Source of the DNA: Streptomyces albus subsp. albus
GTDB lineage: Bacteria > Actinomycetota > Actinomycetes > Streptomycetales > Streptomycetaceae
Length of the DNA stretch: 64,000 bases
NCBI RefSeq assembly: GCF_000719865.1
Contig: NZ_JOID01000001.1
Location: 124,001-188,000 of the forward strand
Direction: 5' to 3'
Shown: in pieces, positions 50,703 to 60,016 of the stretch
Position numbering within the stretch: the first letter of the stretch is position 1
Layout of the letters: the number at the start of each line of letters is the position of its first letter
The notes under the pieces: generated by a model
What the model was told of the DNA's origin: nothing
The model's database searches: none
What the model saw: only the letters and a program-made list of their open reading frames with translations
Position numbers and translations under genes: made by a program

Positions 50703-53700
50703 CGGTCGGCCCCGACGACAGCCGTGACGAGATAACCACGGCAGCACTGCAGGCGGCAGCGGTGGCAATGGCGGAGACGGCGGAGAAGACAGCGGAAACG
50801 GCGATGGACGGGGACATGGTGGAAGCGACGACAGGACCGGCACCAGCACCGACAGCGACAGCTGCACCGGCACCGGCACCGGCACCGGCCGGGAGGATCC
50901 GCGCCGACCTGCTGGCGCTGACCCCCGACACCCTCGCCGCCCTCACCAACCGCGGCCTGGTCAAGCGGGCGAGCAAGGACATCGACGCCGGCCGGGCCCC
51001 GGCCCTCACGCTGGGGCAGGACGGCCGGGTGCGGGCCGAGTACACCGGCGCCGCGGTGGCCGAACTCCCGCCGGGCGCGGGCCTGGACAACGGCTCCTGC
51101 GATTGCGGCGCCACCGGCGTGTGCCGCCATCTCATCGGCCTGGTCCTCGCGTACCAGCACGTGGCCTCCGCACCCGCCGTGCCGCACGCCGAAACCGCGC
51201 CCCACGCTCCATCCGTGCCCAACGCCGGAGCCGCACCACACGCTCCGTCCGTGCCCGCCGCCGAGTCGGGCTCCCTCGCATCCGGCACCGCTGCCCCGGC
51301 CGGCCGCCCCACCACAGGCGCCACCGGACCCGCCACAGGCACCACCGATCCCGCCTCCGGCCACACCGGCTCCGCCCCCGGCCGCACCGGCTCCGCCCCT
51401 GGCCACACCGGTCCCGCCCCCGGACCCGGCGCCACCGATCCCGCGCTCGGGCACTCCCGGCCCGGAGGTGCCGCTGGTTCCGGTGGCGTGACCGGCGCGT
51501 CGTCCCCCGCCCGCGGTCATACCGGTTCCACCCTCGCCCCCGGTGCCCCGGGCGGCCCCGCGCCGGCGCCGGCCGGAACAGGCCCCGTGCCGGCCACGTC
51601 CGCCTCGTCCACCCGCCCCGCGTCGCCGCATCTGCCGACCCCACCGACCCCACCGGCGGACTGGTCGCCGGGCGCTTTCGACGACGAGACGCTAACGGCG
51701 GCCGTCGGCACCCGGGCGGTCACGGCAGCCCGCCGCACGGCCCGCCGCGGCTACACCGCCCGGATCCACCGCGCGGTCCCCGTCCCGCCCGGGCCCACGA
51801 CCCCGGACGCGGCCAACGGACGCGGCCCGTCCCCCGCTCCCGCCGGGCCGTGGGCGGAACTGCCCACGTGCACCGTCCGGTTCCCGGTACCCGGCGAGAT
51901 CGGCTACGCCCTCACCGACGCCTCGGCGGCGGTACGGGGCGAGATGGTCGCCCTCGCCGTATGGGCGTTCCGCGCGGCGGACGAGTCCGGCGTCGGCGAC
52001 GGCCCCGTGGAGGTGCGCATCTCCTCCGGCTCCCGCGGCACCGCCCGCCGCGGCGCCTCCTCGGCTCCCGGGGCCGCCGGCCCCTCCGGAACCACCATGC
52101 CGGAGCCTCCTGCCCCGCACTCCGGCGCCGCCATGCCGGAGCCTTCCGCCACGTCTCCCGCCGCCGCGGGCACCGCCGGCCCCTCGGACGGACCCCGGCG
52201 CGGCGCCACAGTCGCCGGCCCGGCGGCTCGCACGTCCGCGCCGACGACCGCACACACGTCCGCGCATACGCCCGCTCGTCCGTCCGCGCCGGCATCCGCG
52301 CCAACGGCCGATCGCTCCCGCCCCGCCGCGGCCGGCCCACCGGGCCCCGGCACCCACCCGTCCGGTGCACCCGGGACCGGGGCAGCCACCACCGCGCCCG
52401 GAACCGCGCCCGCAGGCATGACCGAAGTCACCATGGCAGGCACAACCGAAGCCACGAACCCGGCCACGACCCCAGCCGCGCCCGCAGGCATGCCCGGAGC
52501 CCTCTCCCCGGGCGAGCCCCTCGCGGTCCCCGCAGGCACGCGGATGACCGCCACCGGGAGTTCCCCCGCGGCGACGGCCTCCCCGACCGCCCGCTCCCTC
52601 CGCACTGCCCTCGACCTGGCCGACGGCCTCCTCCTCGACGGCGCGGCCCACGCGGGTCCCGTGCTCGCCGCCACGCTCCGCCGTACCGCGACGTCCCTGG
52701 CGTCCGCCTCCCTGCACTGGCTCGCCGCCGTCACCGCCGAACTCGCGGACCAACTGGCCGCGCACACCGCGCGGGACGCCGCGCACGACTCGCTGCGCCA
52801 CGCCGCGCTCCTCGCCGAGCTCCACGCACGCCACCGCGCCGCCGGCACCACCCCGGGTGTGCTCGGAGAGCGCGAGGCGGCGGAGACGCCCCTGCGGCGG
52901 GTCCGCCTCACCGCCCTCGGCTGCCGTCTCTCCGGCACGCCCGAACACCCGTTGACGCGGACCTACTTCGCGCATGCCGACGCGGGCGTGGTGGTCGTCC
53001 TGCACAAAACGTGGCAGCCCTCCGACCGCCCCTGGGGCACTCGCCGTGTCCTCGGTACGACGCTGGCCTCCCTGGCCGCGGGCAGTGTCGTCAGCGAGAC
53101 GGCGCGGCGCACGGCGAGCCGCGCCCTCACCCTGACCCGCGGCCGGCTGGCCGTCACCACGGTCACCCCGCTCGGCCCCACGGCCTTCTCGGAGCTGCCG
53201 AGCACGCTGCTGGTACGCGATCTGGCCGCGCACGCCGCGGAGTGGGACGGCCGTCCGCCCCGGCTCGTCCGGCCCCGGGTGGAGGCGGAGACGGTGCGCG
53301 TCGTCGAGATCTCCGAGGTGACGGACATCGGGTACGACCCGGCCGCGCAGCGCCTGGAAGCGACCGTCCTCGACGCGGCGGGCAACCCGGCCCTGATCTC
53401 CGCCCCGCACGAACCCTTGGCCCCAGCCGCGCTGGACGCCCTCGCCGCCGCCCTGGCGAGCGGCCCCCGCCACGTGGCCGGTGCCCTGCACCGCGACGGC
53501 GGCCGGCTCCGGATCACCCCGTACGCCGTCGCCGTCCCGGACGGCCGCGGCGGCCCGGACGGCCGCACAGGCAACGGCAGCAACACCGGCGCGGGCGCAG
53601 GCATCAACGGAACCGGCACCGGCACCGGCACCGGCACCGGCACCGGCACCGGCATCACCGTCCCCCACCTGTCACCCGGCGAGCCCGCGAACCTGCCGCC

Positions 53701-53998
53701 CCTCCCCGGCTCTCCCCCACCGGACCCGGTGGCCGACGCGCTCGGCTCCGCTCTGGCCGCCCTGGCCGACGCGGCCCATCTGGGGCTGCGTCATCTCACC
53801 GGCCCCACGCGCGCGGCCCTGACCCGTTCCGCCGACGACCTCGCCCGCACCGGCCTGACCGCCTGCGCCTTCGCGGTGCGCCGGTTCCTTGAGGCGCTGG
53901 CGGGCATGGAGGAGGCCCCGGCCCGATGGACAGACGCCCAGATACGCCTGCTCACCACCGCCGAACTCCACGACCGGGGGTCCGCTTCCCGGCCGTGA
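50699..53998 (+). CDS. SWIM zinc-finger protein with long linkers (YehQ-like)
   Basis: 1099 aa. The SWIM motif C134-x-C136-x5-C142-x-H144 is complete (NGSCDCGATGVCRHLIGLVL), a zinc site used to bind DNA or protein. Between about 160-320 and 440-620 lie Pro/Ala/Thr/Gly linkers. Conserved globular parts follow at about 640-950 (TYFAHADAGVVVVLHKTWQPSD, EWDGRPPRLVRPRVEAE). GTG 50699 overlaps the VWA stop (GTGA). The C-terminal part has a GTG-repeat linker at 53612-53653. Last gene of the operon, counterpart of E. coli yehQ. Confidence 0.9.
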   Translation: MTVGPDDSRDEITTAALQAAAVAMAETAEKTAETAMDGDMVEATTGPAPAPTATAAPAPAPAPAGRIRADLLALTPDTLAALTNRGLVKRASKDIDAGRAPALTLGQDGRVRAEYTGAAVAELPPGAGLDNGSCDCGATGVCRHLIGLVLAYQHVASAPAVPHAETAPHAPSVPNAGAAPHAPSVPAAESGSLASGTAAPAGRPTTGATGPATGTTDPASGHTGSAPGRTGSAPGHTGPAPGPGATDPALGHSRPGGAAGSGGVTGASSPARGHTGSTLAPGAPGGPAPAPAGTGPVPATSASSTRPASPHLPTPPTPPADWSPGAFDDETLTAAVGTRAVTAARRTARRGYTARIHRAVPVPPGPTTPDAANGRGPSPAPAGPWAELPTCTVRFPVPGEIGYALTDASAAVRGEMVALAVWAFRAADESGVGDGPVEVRISSGSRGTARRGASSAPGAAGPSGTTMPEPPAPHSGAAMPEPSATSPAAAGTAGPSDGPRRGATVAGPAARTSAPTTAHTSAHTPARPSAPASAPTADRSRPAAAGPPGPGTHPSGAPGTGAATTAPGTAPAGMTEVTMAGTTEATNPATTPAAPAGMPGALSPGEPLAVPAGTRMTATGSSPAATASPTARSLRTALDLADGLLLDGAAHAGPVLAATLRRTATSLASASLHWLAAVTAELADQLAAHTARDAAHDSLRHAALLAELHARHRAAGTTPGVLGEREAAETPLRRVRLTALGCRLSGTPEHPLTRTYFAHADAGVVVVLHKTWQPSDRPWGTRRVLGTTLASLAAGSVVSETARRTASRALTLTRGRLAVTTVTPLGPTAFSELPSTLLVRDLAAHAAEWDGRPPRLVRPRVEAETVRVVEISEVTDIGYDPAAQRLEATVLDAAGNPALISAPHEPLAPAALDALAAALASGPRHVAGALHRDGGRLRITPYAVAVPDGRGGPDGRTGNGSNTGAGAGINGTGTGTGTGTGTGTGITVPHLSPGEPANLPPLPGSPPPDPVADALGSALAALADAAHLGLRHLTGPTRAALTRSADDLARTGLTACAFAVRRFLEALAGMEEAPARWTDAQIRLLTTAELHDRGSASRP
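51355..51430. repeat. 21-nt tandem repeats coding (H/R)TG(S/P)APG
   Basis: Three 7-residue units HTGSAPG, RTGSAPG and HTGPAPG follow each other in the SWIM protein linker, encoded by 21-nt imperfect tandem repeats. Confidence 0.8.
53612..53653. repeat. hexanucleotide repeat (ACCGGC)7
   Basis: Seven perfect ACCGGC units inside the SWIM gene, encoding alternating Gly-Thr. Loss or gain of a unit adds or removes two residues without a frameshift. Confidence 0.93.
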
Positions 53999-54303
53999 GC
54001 GGACCGTGAAGAGACCGAGCCGGCCCGCTCGGCCGGACACACCGCTTCACGGTTCACGCTCGCCGACGCGGCCCGCTTCCGCGCCCGGAGCCCCATCCGC
54101 CACCGGGCTGCGGTGCGGGACGATCCAAGCGGCCCACGCGGGCAGGCCCGCCGTGATCCGCCCGGTCAGCGCCATCCGGACCGTGAGCCCTCGCAAGCCC
54201 GTTCGTGCCGTGCAGGCTCTCGACAGAAGGCGAGGAGAGGTCCGGATACGGGGACCCGGCACCCGGACAGGCCGCGTCCGGGCACCGGGACGGAGCGGTG
54301 GTG
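53999..54303. other. gap (305 nt) between convergent SWIM and GMC genes
   Basis: No gene or strong hairpin seen. Confidence 0.5.
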
Positions 54304-56040
54304 TCACGCCGGATCGGTCAGCGGCACGGAAGTCCCGCTCCCGGACCGGGCGGGAGCGCCCGCATCACCCGGGCCGCCGGAAGCGGCCCCGACGGCGCCG
54401 ACGGGCTCGACGTGTTCCGCCTGGGAAACCGGACGGACCACCCGCACCGCCGTATCAGTCGTATCGGCCTCCCCGGCCGCACCGCCCCGGACCGCCGTCC
54501 CCCGGATCAGGTCCGCCGCCCGCTCGGCGATCATGATCGTCGGGGCGTTGGTGTTGCCGCGCACGACCGACGGCATGACGGACGCGTCGGCCACCCGCAG
54601 CCCCGTCACCCCGTGCACGCGCAGTTCCGGATCGACGACCGGCCCGATCGGGCAGGTGCCGGCGGGGTGGTAGAGCGTCTGCAGCTCGCGCCGCGCGTAG
54701 GCGAGGAGGTCGTCGTCACCGCAGCCGGGGTCGGGGGCCAGGAAGTCCGCCCGGTGGTGCGCCCGCATCGCGGGGCGGCCGGCGATGTCCATGACCAGGC
54801 GCAGCGCGCGGACCGCCGTCGCCCGGTCCTCCTCCGTGGCGAGGTAGTTGTGCAGGATGCGGGGCTTCGCGCTGGGCATGGCCGAGCGCAGCTCGACCCG
54901 GCCCCTGCTGGTGGGGGCGAGCAGCGCGGCGCCGATGTGGTAGCCGTGGTCGGTGAGCGTGCCCAGGCCCTCCTGGTGGTACAGCGCGGGCACGACGTGG
55001 AGTTGCACGTCCGGGGCGTCGAGGCCGCCGGTGGTGCGGAAGAAGCCGCCGCCCTCGCCGGCGTTGGAGGTCAGCGGGCCGCGTCCCTCGGTCTCCAGCA
55101 GTGTCACGTTCTCCGGGCTCTCGGCGCTCAGCAGGGACTCGGTGTCGGTGAGGTGGACGACGGCCAGGTGGGGGTGGTCCTGGAGGTTCTCGCCGACGGG
55201 CAGATCGGTCCGGGGGATGATGCCGTGAGCGGCGAGTTCGTCGGCGGGGCCGATGCCGGAGAGCATGAGAATCTGCGGCGAGTTGTAGGCGCCGGCGCAG
55301 AGGACGACCTCCCGCGCGCACCGCAGTTCCTCGGTGGCGCCGCCGTGGTCGATCTCGACGCCGGTGGCCCGGTCGCCGTCGAAGAGGACCCGGTTGCACT
55401 GGACGCCGGTGCGGACCTCCAGGTTGGGCCGGTCCAGGGCGGGGCGCAGATAGGCGGCGGCGGTGCTGCACCGCAGGCCGCCCCGCTGGGTGAGTTCGTA
55501 GGTGCCGACGCCGTCCTGCTCGGGGCCGTTGAAGTCGGGGTTGTACGGATGGCCGGCCTCCTGTGCCGCCGCGAGGAACGCGTCGGTCAGCGGGTGGCGC
55601 GAGCGACCCTGGTTGACGGGCAGGGGTCCGCCCGCGCCGTGCCACTCCGACGGGCCGGCGTGGTGGTCCTCGGAGCGGAGGAAGTGCGGCAGGACGTCCT
55701 CCCACGCCCAGCCCTCGGCCCCTCCGGCGGCCCAGCCGTCGTAATCCCGCCGGTTGCCGCGGATGTAGATCATCGCGTTCATCGACGACGAGCCGCCGAG
55801 CATCCGTCCGCGCGGCAGATAGCGGCGGCGGTCGCCGAGGCCCGGTTCGGGCTCGGTCGTGTAGTCCCAGTCGTACTTGGTGCGGAAGAGCTTGGCGAAG
55901 GCCGCCGGGACGTGGATCTCCTGTGCGTCATCGGGCCCGCCGGCCTCCAGCAGCAGTACGCGCGTGTCCGGGTCCTCGCTGAGGCGCGCGGCGAGCACGC
56001 ACCCGGCCGATCCCGCACCCACGATGACGAAGTCGTACAT
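54304..56040 (-). CDS. GMC-family oxidoreductase (choline dehydrogenase-like)
   Basis: 578 aa FAD enzyme. The ADP-binding GxGxxG is in [16 protein letters not shown] (residues 5-20), GMC signature 1 in [19 protein letters not shown], and signature 2 in [16 protein letters not shown]. The active-site His is in [14 protein letters not shown] and the second catalytic position in [15 protein letters not shown]. It oxidises an alcohol; the choline-dehydrogenase-like sequence suggests but does not prove choline. The last ~50 residues are an added disordered tail. The ATG at 56040 has GAGAGAGGA upstream. Confidence 0.92.
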   Translation of the reverse strand: MYDFVIVGAGSAGCVLAARLSEDPDTRVLLLEAGGPDDAQEIHVPAAFAKLFRTKYDWDYTTEPEPGLGDRRRYLPRGRMLGGSSSMNAMIYIRGNRRDYDGWAAGGAEGWAWEDVLPHFLRSEDHHAGPSEWHGAGGPLPVNQGRSRHPLTDAFLAAAQEAGHPYNPDFNGPEQDGVGTYELTQRGGLRCSTAAAYLRPALDRPNLEVRTGVQCNRVLFDGDRATGVEIDHGGATEELRCAREVVLCAGAYNSPQILMLSGIGPADELAAHGIIPRTDLPVGENLQDHPHLAVVHLTDTESLLSAESPENVTLLETEGRGPLTSNAGEGGGFFRTTGGLDAPDVQLHVVPALYHQEGLGTLTDHGYHIGAALLAPTSRGRVELRSAMPSAKPRILHNYLATEEDRATAVRALRLVMDIAGRPAMRAHHRADFLAPDPGCGDDDLLAYARRELQTLYHPAGTCPIGPVVDPELRVHGVTGLRVADASVMPSVVRGNTNAPTIMIAERAADLIRGTAVRGGAAGEADTTDTAVRVVRPVSQAEHVEPVGAVGAASGGPGDAGAPARSGSGTSVPLTDPA

Positions 56041-56613
56041 TGAGCGTCCTCTCTCTGTGGTCTCTGCGGCTGCCGCCCGGCGGCCGCTGCGACCGGGACT
56101 TCCTGGGACGTCGCTGAGGGCCCGCGAGCCGTACGGCGGGTGACGCGGGTGACAAGTGCGCCGGCAGACGAGCCACGGCCTCGGCCGGCGGAGAGGGCGT
56201 CCGTCGCCCCTCGCCCTCCCGGTCGGAACCGCTCGCGCACAGACCCCCCGGGCGGGGTGACGGACCGCACGCCCGGTTCCCGATGAGCGCCTGATCCCTT
56301 CTGCCGGCCGGCAGAGGTCGCCAGAGAACTCCCCATCTCCGCACCGGCCGACACACGGACGACCCCGGAGACGCAAACAGGCCACGGACTGACCGAGAAC
56401 GCCCGAACCGGTATCACGGTCGGCGCACTCGCACCGGGCCGCTTCCCCGCGGCCGCTCCCCACGGGCCGCCTCCAGGACCACCCAGCCGTCGCCCCGCCC
56501 GCGCGACTCCCTGCCCGGCGGCAGTGAGAAGCTCGCGGGTCCGAACAGATTTGCGTAGACGCGCGGCCGTCCGGTTGGGCGCGGGCGCGACCGACCCGGG
56601 AGTACGCGACGCA
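56041..56613. other. gap (573 nt) between GMC gene and small membrane protein
   Basis: Divergent promoter region. No reading frame has a credible protein; I see no strong palindrome. Confidence 0.5.
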
Positions 56614-57024
56614 ATGTCATTAATGATCCCGCTCCTCATCACCGCGTGGAGCGTGTGGCGGCTCGCCCGGGGCCTGCACGCCGACGACTGGCGGAGGCCC
56701 GGCTGGTTCGCCCACGCCGCCTGGGTGTCCCTCGTCATCACGCTGATCGCCTGGTTCCGGGGACTCTTCTCCGGCGGACTGGACACCGAAGAGGCCTGCC
56801 AGTACTGGCACCACCAGCCGTACGACGAGACGTACCGCAGGGCGCACCTGGACGACTGGTCCCGCCTCTTCCCGCTGAGCAACAAGTGCAACGCCGGCTA
56901 CGACCTGGTCCCGGTGTGGGTGAATCCCACCGTGGCCGTGTTCTCCCTGGCGTTCGTGGCCGCCCTGGCCGGTCTCGTGTGGACGTCGGCGAACCGCTTG
57001 TGGCGGAGACGGCGGGCTTCGTGA
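56614..57024 (+). CDS. small two-helix membrane protein
   Basis: 136 aa. Hydrophobic segments are at the start ([14 protein letters not shown]), around 30-50 ([19 protein letters not shown]) and near 105-128 ([18 protein letters not shown]). Between them is a soluble, aromatic-rich loop with [20 protein letters not shown] and two cysteines. Function unknown. The ATG at 56614 is the first that begins with the hydrophobic helix; the ribosome site (GGGAG) is somewhat far. Confidence 0.65.
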   Translation: MSLMIPLLITAWSVWRLARGLHADDWRRPGWFAHAAWVSLVITLIAWFRGLFSGGLDTEEACQYWHHQPYDETYRRAHLDDWSRLFPLSNKCNAGYDLVPVWVNPTVAVFSLAFVAALAGLVWTSANRLWRRRRAS

Positions 57025-57371
57025 CCACAGCGTGTGTCAGAGACACCGGGCGCGGGCCAAATCCGCTCGCGGGACGCGCCCTTCGGGTTGCAGTTCGGCG
57101 GCAGCAAGCGCTTCGAGACAGTCCGGCCGGCAACCTTTGACCGGCTTGAATCCGCTCCGGACCGACGCTTCGGCACATCCGGCGCCGGCCTCTCCGACAT
57201 CGCCGCCAAGACGGTCCGGAGAGTCCGGGGGGGTGGCCTGCCCACGAGGAGCACCTGGTCTCCTGCCCGGCACTGCACTAGGCGATCGGTGAACAGCGCG
57301 CCGCGAAGCGAGCCCATCGGTTCCCGCACCCGGCGGGCCGACGAGTTGGGGGCACCGGCCGCGCCGGGCCG
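57025..57371. other. gap (347 nt) between small membrane protein and TetR genes
   Basis: Convergent genes on both sides. No gene seen; no clean terminator stem. Confidence 0.5.
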
Positions 57372-58082
57372 TCAGTACGGCAGTCCCTCCGCCGCCGCGC
57401 GGAGGGCTGCGTGCAGGCATGCGGCCAGTTCGTCGCCCGCGGCGCCGGCGTCGTCGCCGAAGCGGAGGGCGAAGTCCTCCGCCGCCGCGCGCAGCGCGCC
57501 GTTGACGGTGGCTGCGTGCACCTTGACCCGCAGGTCGTCGGGGCTCGCGCCGGACCGCCCGGCGAGCAGTTCGGCGAGGACGGGTAGCGCGTCGTCGTGC
57601 GCCTGCAGCCAGACGGCGCGGAGCGCGGGCTCGGTCCGGGTCATGCGGATCAGGTCGAGGACGGCGGGGTCGACGTGCGGGAGCGTTCCCTGCCGGCAGG
57701 CGCCGGTGAGGAAGTTCAGCAGGCCCGTGTCCGGCGGCCAGTGGCGCAGCCGGTCCGTGGCGGCGTCGAGGCCCGCCGTCAGCAGCGGGCGGACGCAGCT
57801 CTCCTTGGTGGGGAAGTGCCGCCACAGCGTGCGGGGCGAAATGCCCACGGCCCGGGCTATCTGCTCGCCCGTGGTGCCCGTGACGCCCTGTGAGGTGAAC
57901 AGGCGGACGGCCTCGCGGGCGATGTCGAGGCGGAGGGCCGCCTTGCGGCGTTCGGTCAGCGACGGTTTGGCCGTCGGCGCGTCGGACGCGGCCGGCCCCG
58001 CCGACTCGGCCGGTCCCGCCCGCTCGGCCGACGTGGCCGACCCGGCCGTCTCCGCCCGGTTCACGGGTGCCGCGTCCCGCAC
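57372..58082 (-). CDS. TetR-family regulator beside the lipase/oxidase genes
   Basis: 236 aa. After ~38 disordered Ala/Pro residues the HTH runs LDIAREAVRLFTSQGVTGTT, then EQIARAVGISPRTLWRHFPT. A C-terminal ligand domain follows (PAVLDLIRMTRTEPALRAVW). GTG 58082 is the likely start, with GGTGGGG close upstream; a later GTG in the disordered part is possible. Divergent from the lipase, with a palindrome between them. Confidence 0.85.
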   Translation of the reverse strand: MRDAAPVNRAETAGSATSAERAGPAESAGPAASDAPTAKPSLTERRKAALRLDIAREAVRLFTSQGVTGTTGEQIARAVGISPRTLWRHFPTKESCVRPLLTAGLDAATDRLRHWPPDTGLLNFLTGACRQGTLPHVDPAVLDLIRMTRTEPALRAVWLQAHDDALPVLAELLAGRSGASPDDLRVKVHAATVNGALRAAAEDFALRFGDDAGAAGDELAACLHAALRAAAEGLPY

Positions 58083-58433
58083 CGTGCCCCACCGTCCCTG
58101 CCCCGTGCGTGTGTTCGGTCCCCGGCAGCATAGCCACCCGCCGCGAAATGGCACGTGCGGGCATCTTGTCACTGAGTGACACCTACCTCTACTCTCCCGA
58201 TGTGACCGCGGGTAACACCCGCGGTGGACGCCAGGGCGCCGTACCGGACTTGGCCGGTCGGAGCCGGTGACGTCCGGGCGGCGGAGCCGCCACCAGCGAG
58301 CGCCGGGGCGCCCCGGCGGCCTGCGCGTACGGCCCGGCCGCCACGGACGGCAGGTGGCGGGCGGCGCCACAGCCCGCGCCGTCCCACGCCGCGCGAGAAA
58401 CACCCACACCCACACGAACGGGGAGCGCCCACC
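58083..58433. other. divergent regulatory gap (351 nt) TetR / lipase
   Basis: Contains the palindrome and promoter at 58166-58195 (listed separately). Beyond that only GC-rich leader sequence is seen, about 230 nt up to the lipase ribosome site GGGGAG. Confidence 0.55.
58166..58195 (+). promoter_or_regulatory. TetR operator overlapping the -35 of the lipase promoter
   Basis: TGTCACT-G-AGTGACA at 58167-58181 is a perfect 15-bp palindrome. It overlaps TTGTCA (58166-58171, -35-like), which has an 18-bp spacer to TACTCT (58190-58195, -10-like). Binding of the divergent TetR product would block RNA polymerase. Confidence 0.7.
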
Positions 58434-59939
58434 ATGGACCGACCCACCAGCGACCAGCCGAATCCCGCTTCCGCCGCACACCCCGGCGCCGCACACCCCG
58501 CCACCGAACACCCCGCCACCGAACACCCCGCCACCGAACGCGCGGACTCCGCGCACGCCGGCCCCGGCCGCGCCGCGTCCCCCGCACGCCGCGGCCGCAC
58601 CACACCGCCTGCCCGCGGCCGTCTGCTGGTCACCGCACTCGCGGCCCTCGCCTGCCTCGGCGTCCAGACGCTCCCCGCCGCGGCAGTCACCGGCTCGGAC
58701 CCCGTGGTCTCCCGCGGCGTCACCATCCCCGCCTTCTACCAGCCGCCCGAGTCCCTCCCCGAGGCCAACGGTGCCCTGGTCCGGACCGAGCCCCTCCCCC
58801 TGGCCCTGAGCCTGAGCCTGCCGGGCCTCGACGGCCCGCTCCCCGGCCGGGCGACGCGGCTGATGTACAAGTCCACCGACGCGGGCGGCAGCCCGGTCGC
58901 GGTGACGGGCGCCTACATCGAACCCACGGCGGCCTGGAAGGGCGAGGGCCCGCGTCCGCTGGTGGCCGTGGCCCCCGGCACCATGGGCCAGGGCGACCAG
59001 TGCGCGGCCTCGATGGCCCTCCAGCACCCCATCATGCTGAACGGCCGTACCGTGTCCGTGGGTTACGAGGACCTCTCCGTCTACCGGCTCCTGGCCTCGG
59101 GCGCCGCGGTGGTGGTCACCGACTACGCCGGGCTGGGCGCGACCGACCGCCTCCACACGTACGTGAACCGTCTCGACGGCGGGCACGCCCTGCTGGACGC
59201 CGTCCGCGCGGCGCGCGCCGTGCCCGGGGCGTCGGTCACCTCCGCGTCGCGCGTCGGCCTCTACGGCTACAGCCAGGGCGGCGGCGCGGCCGCGTCAGCC
59301 GCCGAACTCCAGCCGTCCTACGCCCCGGAGATCCCCCTGTCCGGCACCTACTCCGGCGCGCCTCCGGCCGATCTGACCGAGGTCATGGAGGGGATCGACG
59401 GCAGTGCCCTGGCCGGCGCCCTGGGCTGGTCGCTGAACGGTTTCCTCCAGACCGACCCCGGGCTGGGCGACATCGCGGACCGCTACCTCAACGACGCCGG
59501 CAGGGCCGCGCTGGCCGACCTGTCCACGATGTGCGTCGGCGACGCGATCTTCGGCTACGCCTTCGCCAAGAGCACGGCATGGACCAGCAACGGCGAGTCC
59601 GTCGGCGACATCGTCCGCGGCGAACCGAGGATGCGGGCCATGCTCGACGCCCAGCGCATCGGCACGCTGAAGCCGGCCGGCCCCGTGCGCCTGGTGACCG
59701 GCATCCAGGACGACATCGTCCCCCACGCACAGGCCCGTCAACTCGCCGTCGACTGGTGCCGGAAGGGCGCCGACGTCACCTACAAGGCCGTCGCCCTGCC
59801 GAACCTCGGCGACGGGCTGCTCACCAACCACCTGGTGCCGCTCCTCACCGACCAGGGCGACGCCGTCTCCTGGCTGACCGACCGCCTCTCCGGCGAGGCC
59901 ACCACCTCGAACTGCCGGACCATGCCCTTCCAGCCCTGA
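58434..59939 (+). CDS. secreted lipase (LIP/secretory lipase family)
   Basis: 501 aa. A ~62-residue disordered leader with HPATE repeats precedes a hydrophobic signal core ([21 protein letters not shown]). The mature enzyme shows an alpha/beta hydrolase of the secretory-lipase type: nucleophile elbow [16 protein letters not shown], oxyanion region [19 protein letters not shown], catalytic Asp region [12 protein letters not shown] and a late His (LTNHLVPLL). It cleaves esters outside the cell; sterol or fatty esters are suggested by the next gene. The long pre-signal stretch is unusual and may mean a downstream real start. Confidence 0.87.
   Translation: MDRPTSDQPNPASAAHPGAAHPATEHPATEHPATERADSAHAGPGRAASPARRGRTTPPARGRLLVTALAALACLGVQTLPAAAVTGSDPVVSRGVTIPAFYQPPESLPEANGALVRTEPLPLALSLSLPGLDGPLPGRATRLMYKSTDAGGSPVAVTGAYIEPTAAWKGEGPRPLVAVAPGTMGQGDQCAASMALQHPIMLNGRTVSVGYEDLSVYRLLASGAAVVVTDYAGLGATDRLHTYVNRLDGGHALLDAVRAARAVPGASVTSASRVGLYGYSQGGGAAASAAELQPSYAPEIPLSGTYSGAPPADLTEVMEGIDGSALAGALGWSLNGFLQTDPGLGDIADRYLNDAGRAALADLSTMCVGDAIFGYAFAKSTAWTSNGESVGDIVRGEPRMRAMLDAQRIGTLKPAGPVRLVTGIQDDIVPHAQARQLAVDWCRKGADVTYKAVALPNLGDGLLTNHLVPLLTDQGDAVSWLTDRLSGEATTSNCRTMPFQP
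58495..58540. repeat. 15-nt tandem repeat coding HPATE
   Basis: CACCCCGCCACCGAA is repeated three times in tandem (58495-58539), encoding HPATE repeats ahead of the lipase signal peptide. Confidence 0.85.
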
Positions 59940-60016
59940 CGCGACCTCACCGCCCCTGGCGGCGCCGGAGAACCTTCTCCCACCACCCCCACCCTCACCC
60001 CCCACAGGAGCTGCCC

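Noticed and set aside
51355..51430. Short spaced repeats that might suggest a CRISPR array
   Set aside because: They are in-frame coding repeats in the SWIM protein linker, with no unique spacers of constant length.
57025..57371. Possible small gene in the gap before tetR
   Set aside because: Frames are Arg/Pro-rich without ribosome site or recognisable fold.
57037..58182. 381-codon minus-strand frame in another phase over the TetR gene
   Set aside because: Pro/Arg/Gly-rich with no homology-like motif, whereas the other frame has a clear TetR HTH.
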